Source: an uncultured Collinsella sp. | GTDB lineage: Bacteria > Actinomycetota > Coriobacteriia > Coriobacteriales > Coriobacteriaceae | Direction: 5' to 3' | NCBI GenBank assembly: GCA_902489855.1 | Contig: CABUBS010000092.1 | Span: 1-8,332, forward strand | Length of the DNA stretch: 8,332 nt | In this document: in pieces, positions 1-6,522 of the stretch | Layout: each line of letters starts with the position of its first letter | Position numbering within the stretch: position 1 is the first letter of the stretch | Translations under genes and position numbers: made by a program | The notes under the pieces: model-generated | What the model was told of the DNA's origin: nothing | Seen by the model: only the letters and a program-made list of their open reading frames with translations | The model's database searches: none

Positions 1-26
1 GGGGCTGATAGGATGGGGCGCGTGGG

Positions 27-650
27 TTACTTGGTTGTTAGGGTTAGCAGGTCGTTGGGGGTTTTGAGGTTGTAGGTGGCGTTTGGGATGTCTTGGTGTG
101 ATCCCCATGCTGCTCGGGCAAAACTGACCCCTGCTGAAGTTGCGCATTGTTCGTCGTAGACGGTGTCGCCAACGTAGATGACGCTGTTGGGGTTTGCGCC
201 CGTACGTCGGAGATATTCGAGCATGGGTGCGGGTGCGGGTTTGTGTTCGGTTGTGTCTTCGACAAGGATGATGTGCTCAAAATACGTATCGAAGCCAAGA
301 GGTGCTATTTCTTCTGCGTATTCGTCGCGCGCACGTGAGGAGACAATGCCAAGATTGCAACCGCTATCGGCGAGTTTTGCGATGACTTCAAGCAAACCTG
401 GAAACACGCTGATGGTGCTTTTAAAGCTGGCGGCAACTTGGCACCAGCGATCCAACGTTGCTTGCGAGTAGATTCCAAGTTTCTCAAGGGCATTCTTGCC
501 GGGTATGCCGAGGGCAAATTCAAGCTCGTTTCGTGGGAGCGTTTTGCCGGTCTTTTCTTGGACAATCTGGGCAAGCGATGACAGAACGCTTTCTTCTGTA
601 TCTGCCAATGTTCCATCAACATCAAACACGATATGGTCAAAGTGCTTCAT
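27..650 (-). CDS. HAD-family hydrolase (phosphoglycolate phosphatase-like)
   Basis: A 207-residue cytosolic phosphatase of the haloacid dehalogenase superfamily. All four HAD motifs are visible: motif I DVDGT, with nucleophile D10 and acid/base D12; motif II serine in GIVSS (S104); motif III K137; motif IV GDTVYD with D162 and D166, which bind Mg2+. Residues about 16-85 between motifs I and II form a helical cap, as in the phosphoglycolate phosphatase/beta-phosphoglucomutase subgroup. The length is normal for that group and the protein looks intact. The start at 650 is supported by AGGAG at 658-662 with 7-base spacing. It lies 56 bp downstream of the AraC-family gene on the same strand with no clear promoter or terminator between, so co-transcription is likely. 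The substrate cannot be told from sequence: phosphoglycolate, a sugar phosphate or a nucleotide are all possible. The family call is firm and the specificity is open. Confidence 0.93.
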   Translation of the reverse strand: MKHFDHIVFDVDGTLADTEESVLSSLAQIVQEKTGKTLPRNELEFALGIPGKNALEKLGIYSQATLDRWCQVAASFKSTISVFPGLLEVIAKLADSGCNLGIVSSRARDEYAEEIAPLGFDTYFEHIILVEDTTEHKPAPAPMLEYLRRTGANPNSVIYVGDTVYDEQCATSAGVSFARAAWGSHQDIPNATYNLKTPNDLLTLTTK

Positions 651-706
651 ATGGTTGCTCCTATCTGTTGTTTGCCTGCAAGTTTGATGCAGTGACAGAA
701 GAAGGG

Positions 707-1645
707 CTAGCGGGATTTCTGCCTGGTACTATCGAAATTCTGCCTCACTGCTCGATAGCTCGAAGGAGTGCATCCCATTTGTTCTTTAAATACCTGCCCT
801 AGATGGCTTGCTGTCGCAAATCCGCATTGCCGAGCGATTGCCTGCACCGTTCGCGTGGTGTGCGCCAAAAGTTCGCAAGCACGGTTGATGCGGTATGCGC
901 GTAGATATGCCGCCGGGGTCGTTCCTGCGCAAGCTTCGATAATGCGGTAACACTCTCTTTCGCTTACGCCGGCTGCAGATGCCATCTGGGGCACATCTAT
1001 AGCGGCTGCATAGTTTGCGCGGATAAAGTCCAGGATTGCCTTGAACTGTACGTCGCGGCTGGTCATCCAAGAGGCGTCGTCGGAGGAAAAGAGCGGTTCA
1101 GCTTTGGCATAGATCTGAATCCAGAGTTCGGACAGGCTATTTCGAAGCGCCATCTCGTTCTGCGGCTGTTGAAGGTCGTGGCTAAAGGAGCTCTTCAGTA
1201 AATCGATAAAGGGCATATCGTCGGGGTTGGTGGGCGACCATTTGAGCACATCGACGCCTCGACATTGCAGTAAAGGATTGATGTAGCGCTTTTGAAGGCG
1301 TCCCGCGGGATCGCCGAGCATCGACGGCTGAAAGATATGCAGCATTTGAATGGCTGGCGCCGAATTGGGTGATTGCAGGGTGCTGTGCAAAACGCCGCCG
1401 TTGATAAAGCCGACGGACCCTTCCTCAAAGCGCATGTGCTCATGAGCCGCACGCGTGCGATAGTCAATTGTTCCCTGCTCCATGTAGAAAAGCTCGACTT
1501 CGGAATGCCAATGCAAGGGGACGGAATTGCCCGGATAGCGAGCGAATTCTGCGCGTTCGGCAATATAGGGCCAGTCTTCGGCGGTCTCGGGAAAGGCTTC
1601 CTCGCGTCCTCCGCGGTGCAATTCTATGTGATCCATGTTTCGCAT
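707..1645 (-). CDS. AraC-family transcriptional regulator with N-terminal cupin domain
   Basis: A 312-residue DNA-binding regulator. Residues about 25-110 look like the AraC-type cupin sensor: the HWH motif at 45-47, then VELFYMEQG and a GGVLHS turn, typical of ligand-binding half-barrels. Residues about 197-302 are the double helix-turn-helix AraC/XylS domain: the first HTH includes VPQMASAAGVSERE, and the second includes TVQAIARQCGFATASHLGQVFKEQMG followed in the family by a P..YR motif, seen here as TPSSYR. Length is typical of one-component AraC regulators that sense small molecules. The first ATG at 1645 has no Shine-Dalgarno sequence but sits just after a -10-like TATACT, suggesting leaderless translation; ATG at 1636 (residue 4) is an alternative. 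The downstream HAD phosphatase gene is a likely operon partner and possible target. The ligand is unknown. Confidence 0.93.
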   Translation of the reverse strand: MRNMDHIELHRGGREEAFPETAEDWPYIAERAEFARYPGNSVPLHWHSEVELFYMEQGTIDYRTRAAHEHMRFEEGSVGFINGGVLHSTLQSPNSAPAIQMLHIFQPSMLGDPAGRLQKRYINPLLQCRGVDVLKWSPTNPDDMPFIDLLKSSFSHDLQQPQNEMALRNSLSELWIQIYAKAEPLFSSDDASWMTSRDVQFKAILDFIRANYAAAIDVPQMASAAGVSERECYRIIEACAGTTPAAYLRAYRINRACELLAHTTRTVQAIARQCGFATASHLGQVFKEQMGCTPSSYRAVRQNFDSTRQKSR

Positions 1646-1651
1646 GGCATC

Positions 1652-1657
1652 AGTATA
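1652..1657 (-). promoter_or_regulatory. Putative -10 box for a leaderless AraC-family transcript
   Basis: TATACT on the minus strand ends 6 bases before the A of the regulator's ATG (1645). A start of transcription 7 bases downstream of the box would fall on that A. There is no Shine-Dalgarno sequence ahead of either ATG 1645 or ATG 1636. I see no good -35 match at 16-18 bp spacing. Leaderless mRNAs are common in Actinobacteria; that this is one is inference. Confidence 0.45.
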
Positions 1658-1670
1658 AAGCGCGATGGGC

Positions 1671-1880
1671 TTAGATTGCTCTTGCCTGTTCGGGGAACGC
1701 CTTGTCTAGAGATGCTTGGAGCTTTTCGAATGATGCTCGCAAGTTGAGGCTCTGATTGGTTGACCGGTTGGTTTTTGTGGTGGGGGAGTCGAGGAGGCCG
1801 TCTCTCTGTGTCGGGGGGAAGGAGAAAAGGTCTGCATGTTTTGGGGATGGCTGCCGTGCTACGGCATTGGAAGAATGCAT
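1671..1880 (-). CDS. Doubtful small ORF, 69 codons, function unknown
   Basis: A short open frame just upstream of and on the same strand as the AraC-family gene (25 bp gap). For it: a strong Shine-Dalgarno sequence, GAGGAGG at 1891-1897, 10 bases before the ATG, and a C-terminal part (LRASFEKLQASLDKAFPEQA) that could form an amphipathic helix. Against it: the first 40 residues are low-complexity (rich in S, P, T, K), the third codon positions lack the strong G/C bias of the neighbouring genes, and the regulator's own promoter appears to lie between the two. I recognise no family. It could be a genuine small protein, the tail of a decayed gene, or chance. Confidence 0.25.
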   Translation of the reverse strand: MHSSNAVARQPSPKHADLFSFPPTQRDGLLDSPTTKTNRSTNQSLNLRASFEKLQASLDKAFPEQARAI

Positions 1881-1899
1881 GCTTATGCGGCCTCCTCGA
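1789..1899. repeat. 12-bp inverted repeat bounding a 111-bp segment
   Basis: TCGAGGAGGCCG at 1789-1800 is matched exactly by its reverse complement at 1888-1899, with 87 bases between. Outside the arms there is weak further similarity: TTTTGTGGTGG precedes the left arm and, read on the other strand, CTTTTGGTGG precedes the right arm. The right arm contains the GAGGAGG that could serve the 69-codon ORF. Possible readings are a small decayed mobile element, an RNA hairpin or chance. Confidence 0.4.
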
Positions 1900-2049
1900 T
1901 GTCCACCAAAAGGTTGCGCACGGGGTGTGCTGCTAGGTCCCGTGCGTTGGCAGTATTATGCCGCGAGCGCAGATAAGGAAGCGCTAAAGAAAGGCTTAAT
2001 GAGGTTTGACGTTGCGATGAAACCGCAGTTAAAAGCTATCGAGTAACAC
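1883..2049. other. Non-coding stretch with possible gene relics on both strands
   Basis: This part of the 490-bp gap between the AraC gene and the NUDIX-Vsr gene has no complete gene. On the minus strand an open frame from about 2035 to the TAA at 1883 has no ATG and ends in a protein-like tail (NARDLAAHPVRNLLVDIEEA). On the plus strand an open frame ending at 2049 finishes in a lysine-rich, protein-like tail (ADKEALKKGLMRFDVAMK and a few more residues). The two overlap, so at most one is a true relic. The plus-strand half is clearly more AT-rich than the surrounding genes. I cannot assign either tail to a family. Nothing recognisable was found in 2050-2135. Confidence 0.25.
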
Positions 2050-2135
2050 TCCTGAAAGGTTTTGAGCTTAAGGGCTTTCTAAGGTTTATGGCGCGGATGT
2101 GGCTCGCCTGTGTGGGGCGTGTGGATGGCTCGTTC

Positions 2136-3125
2136 CTAGCGCTGCGGCTCTGCGGCGCGCACCTGCTCGATGACCTTTTCCATCGTGGCGTCGATGCGGT
2201 CTTTTTTGAGCTCGCATTCCCAGATGGTTATGGGTGTCCAGCCCATTTGAGTGAGTGCTGTCACGGCAGCGCGGTCGCGCTCGACGTTGCGGCGAAACTT
2301 TGCTTCCCAAAACTCAACGTTGCGCTTGGGCTGGCTAGGGTTGCATTTGGGACAGCGGTGCCAAAAGCAACCGTTGACGAAGATGGCGATCTTGCGGCCG
2401 GGGAAGGCGATGTCGGGCTTGCCGGGAACCTTCCATTCCAAGCGATAACCCGTAAGGCCCGCTTCGCGCAGGCGCTGTCGTACGAGCAGCTCGGGCTTGG
2501 TGTTGGCGCGTTTGTTGCCTTTCATGGACTTTTTGATGGCGGCGCGACGGCGGACCAGTTCGCGCTCGTCAGCGGAGAGGTCCGAGGTGTCGATGCCGTC
2601 GAGCAGACCGGGCTTGGGACGCTTTTTGCTGCGGCGCTTAGGTGCGCGCTTGGGCTTGGTGGCGGGCTTGTCGGTCGCGGTGGCCTCGGCGTCGTTGGCA
2701 GTGCTGTTGGCCTCAAGCCGGTCTTCCTTCAGCTCAATCAGGGCATCAATGAGCCCCTTGTCGGCGGGCATCCATTCCACCGTGGCAAGCGAGGTGCGTG
2801 GAATCCAGCGGATATCGAGCTGGCGGTCGTGCTTCTGAGGCTCATCGGATTCATCGGCGAGCGAGCAGTAGTAGCACTCCATGGAGAGATGAAAATCGGG
2901 GTAGTCATACTCAACGGTATAGAAATCGCGCAGGTTGGTGACTTTTACCTGCAGCTCTTCCATGAGTTCGCGGCGTACAGCGTCTTCGGGCGTCTCGCCG
3001 CGCATGAGCTTGCCACCGGGGAACTCCCAAAGTCCCTGCATGTCGCCATAGCCGCGCTGCACGGCCAGTAGCTCGTCGGATCCTTCCTTGCGAATGATCC
3101 CAGCGGCAACATGAACAGTCTTCAA
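2136..3125 (-). CDS. NUDIX (MutT-like) hydrolase fused to Vsr-type very-short-patch-repair endonuclease
   Basis: A 329-residue protein of two nucleic-acid repair modules. Residues 2-132 are a NUDIX hydrolase of the MutT/(deoxy)nucleoside triphosphate pyrophosphohydrolase type, with GGKLMRGE, then RRELMEEL (G38, E44, R52, E53, E56, E57); the box's final glycine is Q59. MutT relatives remove oxidised or damaged dNTPs. Residues 133-200 are a linker rich in K and R. Residues 200-329 are a Vsr endonuclease, which nicks DNA at T:G mismatches: NTKPE (E212), PGKPD (D238, matching catalytic D51 of E. coli Vsr), FVNGCFWH (H256 = H69) and IWEC. Cysteines 253, 258, 261 and 304 could form the family's zinc site. 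The position of E. coli H64 is N251. The frame stays open another 189 codons upstream, but homology begins at a TTG at 3125 with AGAGGA 6 bases before it. No cytosine methyltransferase is adjacent. Confidence 0.9.
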   Translation of the reverse strand: MKTVHVAAGIIRKEGSDELLAVQRGYGDMQGLWEFPGGKLMRGETPEDAVRRELMEELQVKVTNLRDFYTVEYDYPDFHLSMECYYCSLADESDEPQKHDRQLDIRWIPRTSLATVEWMPADKGLIDALIELKEDRLEANSTANDAEATATDKPATKPKRAPKRRSKKRPKPGLLDGIDTSDLSADERELVRRRAAIKKSMKGNKRANTKPELLVRQRLREAGLTGYRLEWKVPGKPDIAFPGRKIAIFVNGCFWHRCPKCNPSQPKRNVEFWEAKFRRNVERDRAAVTALTQMGWTPITIWECELKKDRIDATMEKVIEQVRAAEPQR

Positions 3126-3131
3126 CAGGAG

Positions 3132-3137
3132 TCCTCT
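3132..3137 (-). promoter_or_regulatory. Ribosome binding site deciding the TTG start of the NUDIX-Vsr gene
   Basis: AGAGGA on the minus strand lies 6 bases before the TTG at 3125, and the TTG codon is followed directly by KTVHVAAGII, the expected first beta strand of a NUDIX domain. No ATG lies in frame close upstream, and the next ATG downstream (residue 29) would remove the first strands of the fold. Confidence 0.7.
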
Positions 3138-3172
3138 CTCGATATCAACACGTGGCAGGCTAGCTACCCGTA

Positions 3173-3190
3173 CCTTACACAACGGTAAGG
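3173..3190. promoter_or_regulatory. Dyad upstream of the NUDIX-Vsr gene
   Basis: CCTTAC at 3173-3178 and GTAAGG at 3185-3190 form a perfect 6-bp inverted repeat with a 6-base centre, 48 bp upstream of the TTG start. A related GTAAGC follows at 3196-3201. It could be an operator or part of the promoter for the divergent genes. I find only weak -35/-10 matches for the minus-strand gene here. Confidence 0.3.
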
Positions 3191-3225
3191 CAAGCGTAAG
3201 CCATATCGATGGTAGCTGACTCGTC

Positions 3226-3263
3226 TTCTTGCGACTATAGATGCCGTAGACTAATCGCAAGAA
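3226..3263. promoter_or_regulatory. Operator-like dyad across the promoter of the ABC transporter operon
   Basis: TTCTTGCGA (3226-3234) and its exact reverse complement TCGCAAGAA (3255-3263) flank 20 bases; allowing one mismatch the arms grow to 12 bp. A -10-like TATAGA sits just inside the left arm (3236-3241), which would put transcription start near 3248, inside the dyad. The right arm ends next to the AAAGGA ribosome binding site (3262-3267) of the ATPase gene. A regulator bound here would cover the -10 box and start site; alternatively the mRNA leader could fold. BceAB-type operons are commonly controlled by a response regulator, but none is encoded in this window. Confidence 0.45.
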
Positions 3264-3273
3264 AGGACTCGGT

Positions 3274-4059
3274 ATGCAAACCACGCACATGGCGACCCCG
3301 GTACTGGAGGTCGCGCATCTCGAAAAAGTATATGGAGCGCTGGGCAACGTGACCCGCGCGCTCAACGACGTCAGCTTTACCGTCAACCGCGGTGAATTCG
3401 TGGGCATCATGGGCGCCTCGGGCTCGGGCAAGTCGACGTTGCTCAACTGCGTCTCGACCATCGATAGCGCCACAAGTGGCACGATCCGCATCAACGGGCA
3501 GGACGTGACGCGCATGAAGCAGGCCAAGCTTTCGCAGTTCCGCCGCGAGGAGCTCGGCTTTATCTTCCAGGACTCCAACCTGCTCGATACGCTCACGGCA
3601 CGCGAGAATATCGCCCTGCCGCTCACCATTGCCCGCACAAACTCGGCAGAGATCTCGACCCGCGTGCAGGATGTGGCAGCGCGCCTGTCCATCAGTCAGG
3701 TGCTCGACAAGTATCCCTACCAGATGTCCGGCGGTCAGCAGCAGCGCGTTGCCGCGGCTCGCGCGCTCGTCACCGACCCCACCATGATCATGGCCGACGA
3801 GCCCACCGGCGCCCTCGATTCCAAGAGCGCCCGCCTGCTGCTCGAGAGCCTGGAGGCCCTCAATCGCCGCCTGCGCGCCACCGTGCTCATGGTCACGCAT
3901 GACAGCTTTGCCGCCAGCTACACGAGCCGCGTGCTGTTTATCCGCGACGGCAAGATCTTCACCGAGCTGCGCCGCGGCGACACCGACCGTCGCGAGTTCT
4001 TCGACCGCATTATGGAGGTCGTTGCCATGATGGGCGGTGAGGGCTCCGATGCTCTGTAA
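3274..4059 (+). CDS. ABC transporter ATP-binding protein, BceA/MacB-LolD-like
   Basis: A 261-residue ATPase subunit that powers the permease encoded directly downstream. All nucleotide-binding motifs are intact: Walker A GASGSGKST at 47-55 (K53), Q-loop Q99 in IFQD, signature MSGGQQQR at 151-158, Walker B MIMADEP with D175 and catalytic E176, D-loop GALDSKS, and H-loop H209 in MVTHD. The subfamily features (LNCVSTID after Walker A, LGFIFQDSNLLDTLT around the Q-loop) are those of BceA-type peptide-detoxification ATPases and their MacB/LolD relatives. The start at 3274 is backed by AAAGGA at 3262-3267, 6 bases upstream; ATG at 3289 lacks such a site. The gene overlaps the permease gene by 11 bp, indicating translational coupling. 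It acts at the inner face of the membrane as a homodimer in this family. Confidence 0.95.
   Translation: MQTTHMATPVLEVAHLEKVYGALGNVTRALNDVSFTVNRGEFVGIMGASGSGKSTLLNCVSTIDSATSGTIRINGQDVTRMKQAKLSQFRREELGFIFQDSNLLDTLTARENIALPLTIARTNSAEISTRVQDVAARLSISQVLDKYPYQMSGGQQQRVAAARALVTDPTMIMADEPTGALDSKSARLLLESLEALNRRLRATVLMVTHDSFAASYTSRVLFIRDGKIFTELRRGDTDRREFFDRIMEVVAMMGGEGSDAL
4036..4043 (+). promoter_or_regulatory. Ribosome binding site inside the ATPase gene, deciding the permease start
   Basis: GGTGAGGG lies 5 bases before ATG 4049 and within the last codons of the ATPase gene. The in-frame GTG at 4037 falls inside this site and has no purine-rich tract before it, so ATG 4049 is the better start. The resulting 11-bp gene overlap is a standard coupled arrangement. 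Confidence 0.6.
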
Positions 4060-6253
4060 ACTCGCTTGGGGCAACGTCCGCCGTGCCGGCCGCGACTACC
4101 TCGTCTACCTTTTGACGCTCACCCTGGGCGTCACGGTCTTCTATGCCTTTAACACCATCTCGATGCAGGTCGACATCGCCGGAATCGATGAAGAGGGCTT
4201 GGCGCAGGTTATGGGCAGCATACTCGGCGACCTGACGTACTTTTTGGCCGGTGTCATGGCCTTTTTGATGGTGTACGCCAATAACTTCATCATGAAACGC
4301 CGCAAGAAGGAGTTTGGCCTGTACCAGGTGCTCGGCATGGGGCGCGGGCGCGTCGCTACGATCATGGCGCTCGAGACCGTGATAGTATCGGTCGTGGCCT
4401 TTGTCGCCGGCATTGTGCTGGGTATGGGACTCTCCCAGCTCATGACGTTCTTTACGGCCTCGCTCTTTAAGACACAGATTGCCAATTTCCACTTCTTTTT
4501 CTCGGTGCATGCGTTCAATCTGACCCTTGCCTGCATGCTCGTAATGTTTGTGCTCACGCTACTGCTGAACCTCCGCGCCGTGCGTCGTACCAAACTCATC
4601 GAGCTTATGGGTGCCGAGCGTCGCAACGAGAGCATCAAGACACGCAACCCCTGGATCGCGATTGCCATCTTTGTCGTGGGCGCGGTGCTGGTGGGCGTGG
4701 CCTATTACCGTCTGCTACGTGATGGGTTCCCGCTAACCGCGACGGACAGCAAGCTGCAAGAGGCCATGAACCAGTTTGGTATTACGACCGCTATGGTTAC
4801 CGTGGGCACCTTTGCCCTGTTCTGGGGACTCTCGGGCATGCTCATCAAGCTGCTGCAGAGCCTGCGCGGCGTGTATTGGCGCGGCCTCAACATGTTTACC
4901 GTGCGCCAGCTTGCGGCCAAGGTCAACACGGTGTGCTTTTCGATGGGCGTCATCGCGATGCTCCTGTTTTTGGCCATCACCTCGGTGACGTGCGGTATGT
5001 CGATTGCCAACGTGATGAACGAAAACCTGGAGCGCTATAACCCTGTAGACGTGTCTCAGACGTATGTCTATTACACGCCCGATACGTTCGACTACTACAA
5101 AGAGTACATCAATCCGTCTGATGAAGCCGATCGCATGGTGCTGGCCGATACAACGGTCGATTTGTACCCCGCATGGCACGGCGAGGGCAAGTCGGCGGAC
5201 AGCAACGAAGAGAACGGCAAGAAGGTCAATATCGCCGATGTTGCCGGTGAGCATGTGCAGATCGATTCGTATCTGAGTTACCCGCTTGGCGGCTCGGATC
5301 CTTCGGTGACTCCAAGTGAAATGTGCAAGACCATGGGCGAAAAGCTTCCCAAGGCATTCGGGGGTAGCAATGCCGATACGATGGGTCTGTTTGTGACGCC
5401 GGCGAGCCAGTACAACAAACTGCGTCAGATGATGGGCGAGGAGCCGGTGCACATCGGTCACGACCAGTATCTGCTCACGTGTGATATGGGCGGCGAGCTG
5501 GTCGACCTGTACACCAAGTATATGGCTGGCGGCCATGCCCTTACCTTGGGCGGGCATACGCTCAAGCCCGCAACCGATAAGTCGGACGAAGATACGGCGG
5601 CCATCGCCAACTCGGCGATGGGCAGTAATCCGGGTACCGTCGTCGTTGCCGACGAGCTGTTGTCCCAACTTAATCTGCAGCCGTATTCCAGTAGCCTGCT
5701 CGTTAACTACAAACAGGGGATGGATACGACCGAGGCAGACGAGAGCATTAAATACACTGTGCTCGACAATCTGCTCGTTGACGGCAAGGAGCCGGGGTCG
5801 TGGGGAACCTTCATCACACGCTCCGAGATGTACACGCAAGCAGCGCAAATGAACGGTCTAATTAGCTACCTAGCCATCTACATCGGCTTTGTATTGCTCG
5901 TTGCATGCGCGGCGATTCTGTCGATCCAGCAACTCTCCAACGTGGCCGACGGCAGCCGCAGCTATCGTGTGCTGGCGCAGATCGGCTGTGACGACCGCCA
6001 GATTCGCCATTCGGTGATGGCGCAGCAAGCGGTATTCTTCCTGTTCCCGCTGGCAGTGGGCCTGGCGCACTCCTTTGTGGCGCTCAAGGTGATTATCGAG
6101 CTGGTGAGCATATTCGGAGATATGAGCATCGGCGGCACCGTGGGCCTCACCTGTGCAATCTTCCTGGCAGCATACGGTGGCTACTTCCTGGTGACCTACC
6201 TCATGAGCGCCGGCATGGTGCAAGCTGCCATCGCCACCCGCTACAGCGAGTAA
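4049..6253 (+). CDS. ABC transporter permease, BceB-type (FtsX-like, ten membrane segments)
   Basis: A 734-residue integral membrane protein. Hydrophobic segments fall at about 17-38, 58-80, 103-134, 153-176, 201-221, 245-270, 293-320, 604-625, 656-685 and 697-722. A large hydrophilic domain lies between segments 7 and 8 (about 325-600). That ten-segment plan with one large extracellular domain is diagnostic of BceB/VraG-type permeases, which sense and give protection from cell-wall-active peptides such as bacitracin or lantibiotics. Cytoplasmic signatures agree: MKRRKKEFGLYQVLGMGR after segment 2, and DGSRSYRVLAQIGCDDRQIR between segments 8 and 9. The gene overlaps the ATPase gene by 11 bp and is followed by a strong terminator, so the operon has two genes. 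No histidine kinase or response regulator partner is present here. The family is clear; the peptide recognised cannot be inferred. Confidence 0.93.
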   Translation: MLCKLAWGNVRRAGRDYLVYLLTLTLGVTVFYAFNTISMQVDIAGIDEEGLAQVMGSILGDLTYFLAGVMAFLMVYANNFIMKRRKKEFGLYQVLGMGRGRVATIMALETVIVSVVAFVAGIVLGMGLSQLMTFFTASLFKTQIANFHFFFSVHAFNLTLACMLVMFVLTLLLNLRAVRRTKLIELMGAERRNESIKTRNPWIAIAIFVVGAVLVGVAYYRLLRDGFPLTATDSKLQEAMNQFGITTAMVTVGTFALFWGLSGMLIKLLQSLRGVYWRGLNMFTVRQLAAKVNTVCFSMGVIAMLLFLAITSVTCGMSIANVMNENLERYNPVDVSQTYVYYTPDTFDYYKEYINPSDEADRMVLADTTVDLYPAWHGEGKSADSNEENGKKVNIADVAGEHVQIDSYLSYPLGGSDPSVTPSEMCKTMGEKLPKAFGGSNADTMGLFVTPASQYNKLRQMMGEEPVHIGHDQYLLTCDMGGELVDLYTKYMAGGHALTLGGHTLKPATDKSDEDTAAIANSAMGSNPGTVVVADELLSQLNLQPYSSSLLVNYKQGMDTTEADESIKYTVLDNLLVDGKEPGSWGTFITRSEMYTQAAQMNGLISYLAIYIGFVLLVACAAILSIQQLSNVADGSRSYRVLAQIGCDDRQIRHSVMAQQAVFFLFPLAVGLAHSFVALKVIIELVSIFGDMSIGGTVGLTCAIFLAAYGGYFLVTYLMSAGMVQAAIATRYSE

Positions 6254-6291
6254 CAAGCGGACAAAACCGTCGCAAAATCAGAGGCGTATGA

Positions 6292-6331
6292 CCGCCGCGA
6301 AGGGACCAGGGGCCCTTTCGCGGCGGTTTTT
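6292..6331 (+). terminator. Intrinsic terminator of the ABC transporter operon
   Basis: The arms CCGCCGCGAAGGG (6292-6304) and CCCTTTCGCGGCGG (6313-6326) pair over 13 bp with one bulged A and an 8-base loop, followed by five T (6327-6331). It begins 38 bp after the permease stop codon. This is a textbook Rho-independent terminator. Confidence 0.93.
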
Positions 6332-6356
6332 GCCTATCTGGGGGGTGTCTCGGATG

Positions 6357-6477
6357 CAAGTGAGTAGACTTTTTTGAACTTGCCGAGCACATCGTGACAA
6401 ATGCTCAATAAAACCGCAGGTCAGGGCAGTGATGTTTTGGGGCGTGCTTGGCTTCCTGAAAAAAGCCTACTCACTTG
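6357..6477. repeat. 121-bp MITE-like element with 19-bp terminal inverted repeats
   Basis: The left end CAAGTGAGTAGACTTTTTT (6357-6375) is matched by the right end (6459-6477), which reads CAAGTGAGTAGGCTTTTTT on the other strand: 18 of 19 identical. Similarity resumes inward (GCCGAGCAC against GCCAAGCAC), so the whole unit can fold as an imperfect hairpin. The interior of about 80 bp has no ORF and no transposase. The outer CAAGTGAGTAG ends look like recognition sequences of a transposase acting in trans. No target-site duplication is evident in the flanks. It could instead be a structured RNA or terminator element. Confidence 0.7.
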
Positions 6478-6522
6478 GTTTTTCTGCTAGAAAACCGCCG
6501 CGAGGGAAGGCAACTCCCCCGG

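Noticed and set aside
2088..3071. 327-codon plus-strand ORF opposite the NUDIX-Vsr gene
   Set aside because: Shadow of codon bias on the opposite strand; alanine/glycine/valine-rich, no recognisable domain.
3126..3692. Open frame continuing 189 codons upstream of the NUDIX-Vsr gene
   Set aside because: It runs antisense to the ABC ATPase gene, has serine/arginine-rich composition typical of shadow frames, and the NUDIX fold begins exactly at the TTG at 3125 with its own ribosome binding site.
4037..4048. GTG 4037 as permease start
   Set aside because: The GTG lies within the GGTGAGGG ribosome binding site for ATG 4049 and has no site of its own.
3235..4074. 279-codon minus-strand ORF opposite the ABC ATPase
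   Set aside because: Antisense shadow; the plus-strand frame has every ABC motif.
4733..5848. 371-codon minus-strand ORF opposite the permease
   Set aside because: Antisense shadow, rich in H, R and A, with no membrane or domain signature; the permease frame is clearly real.
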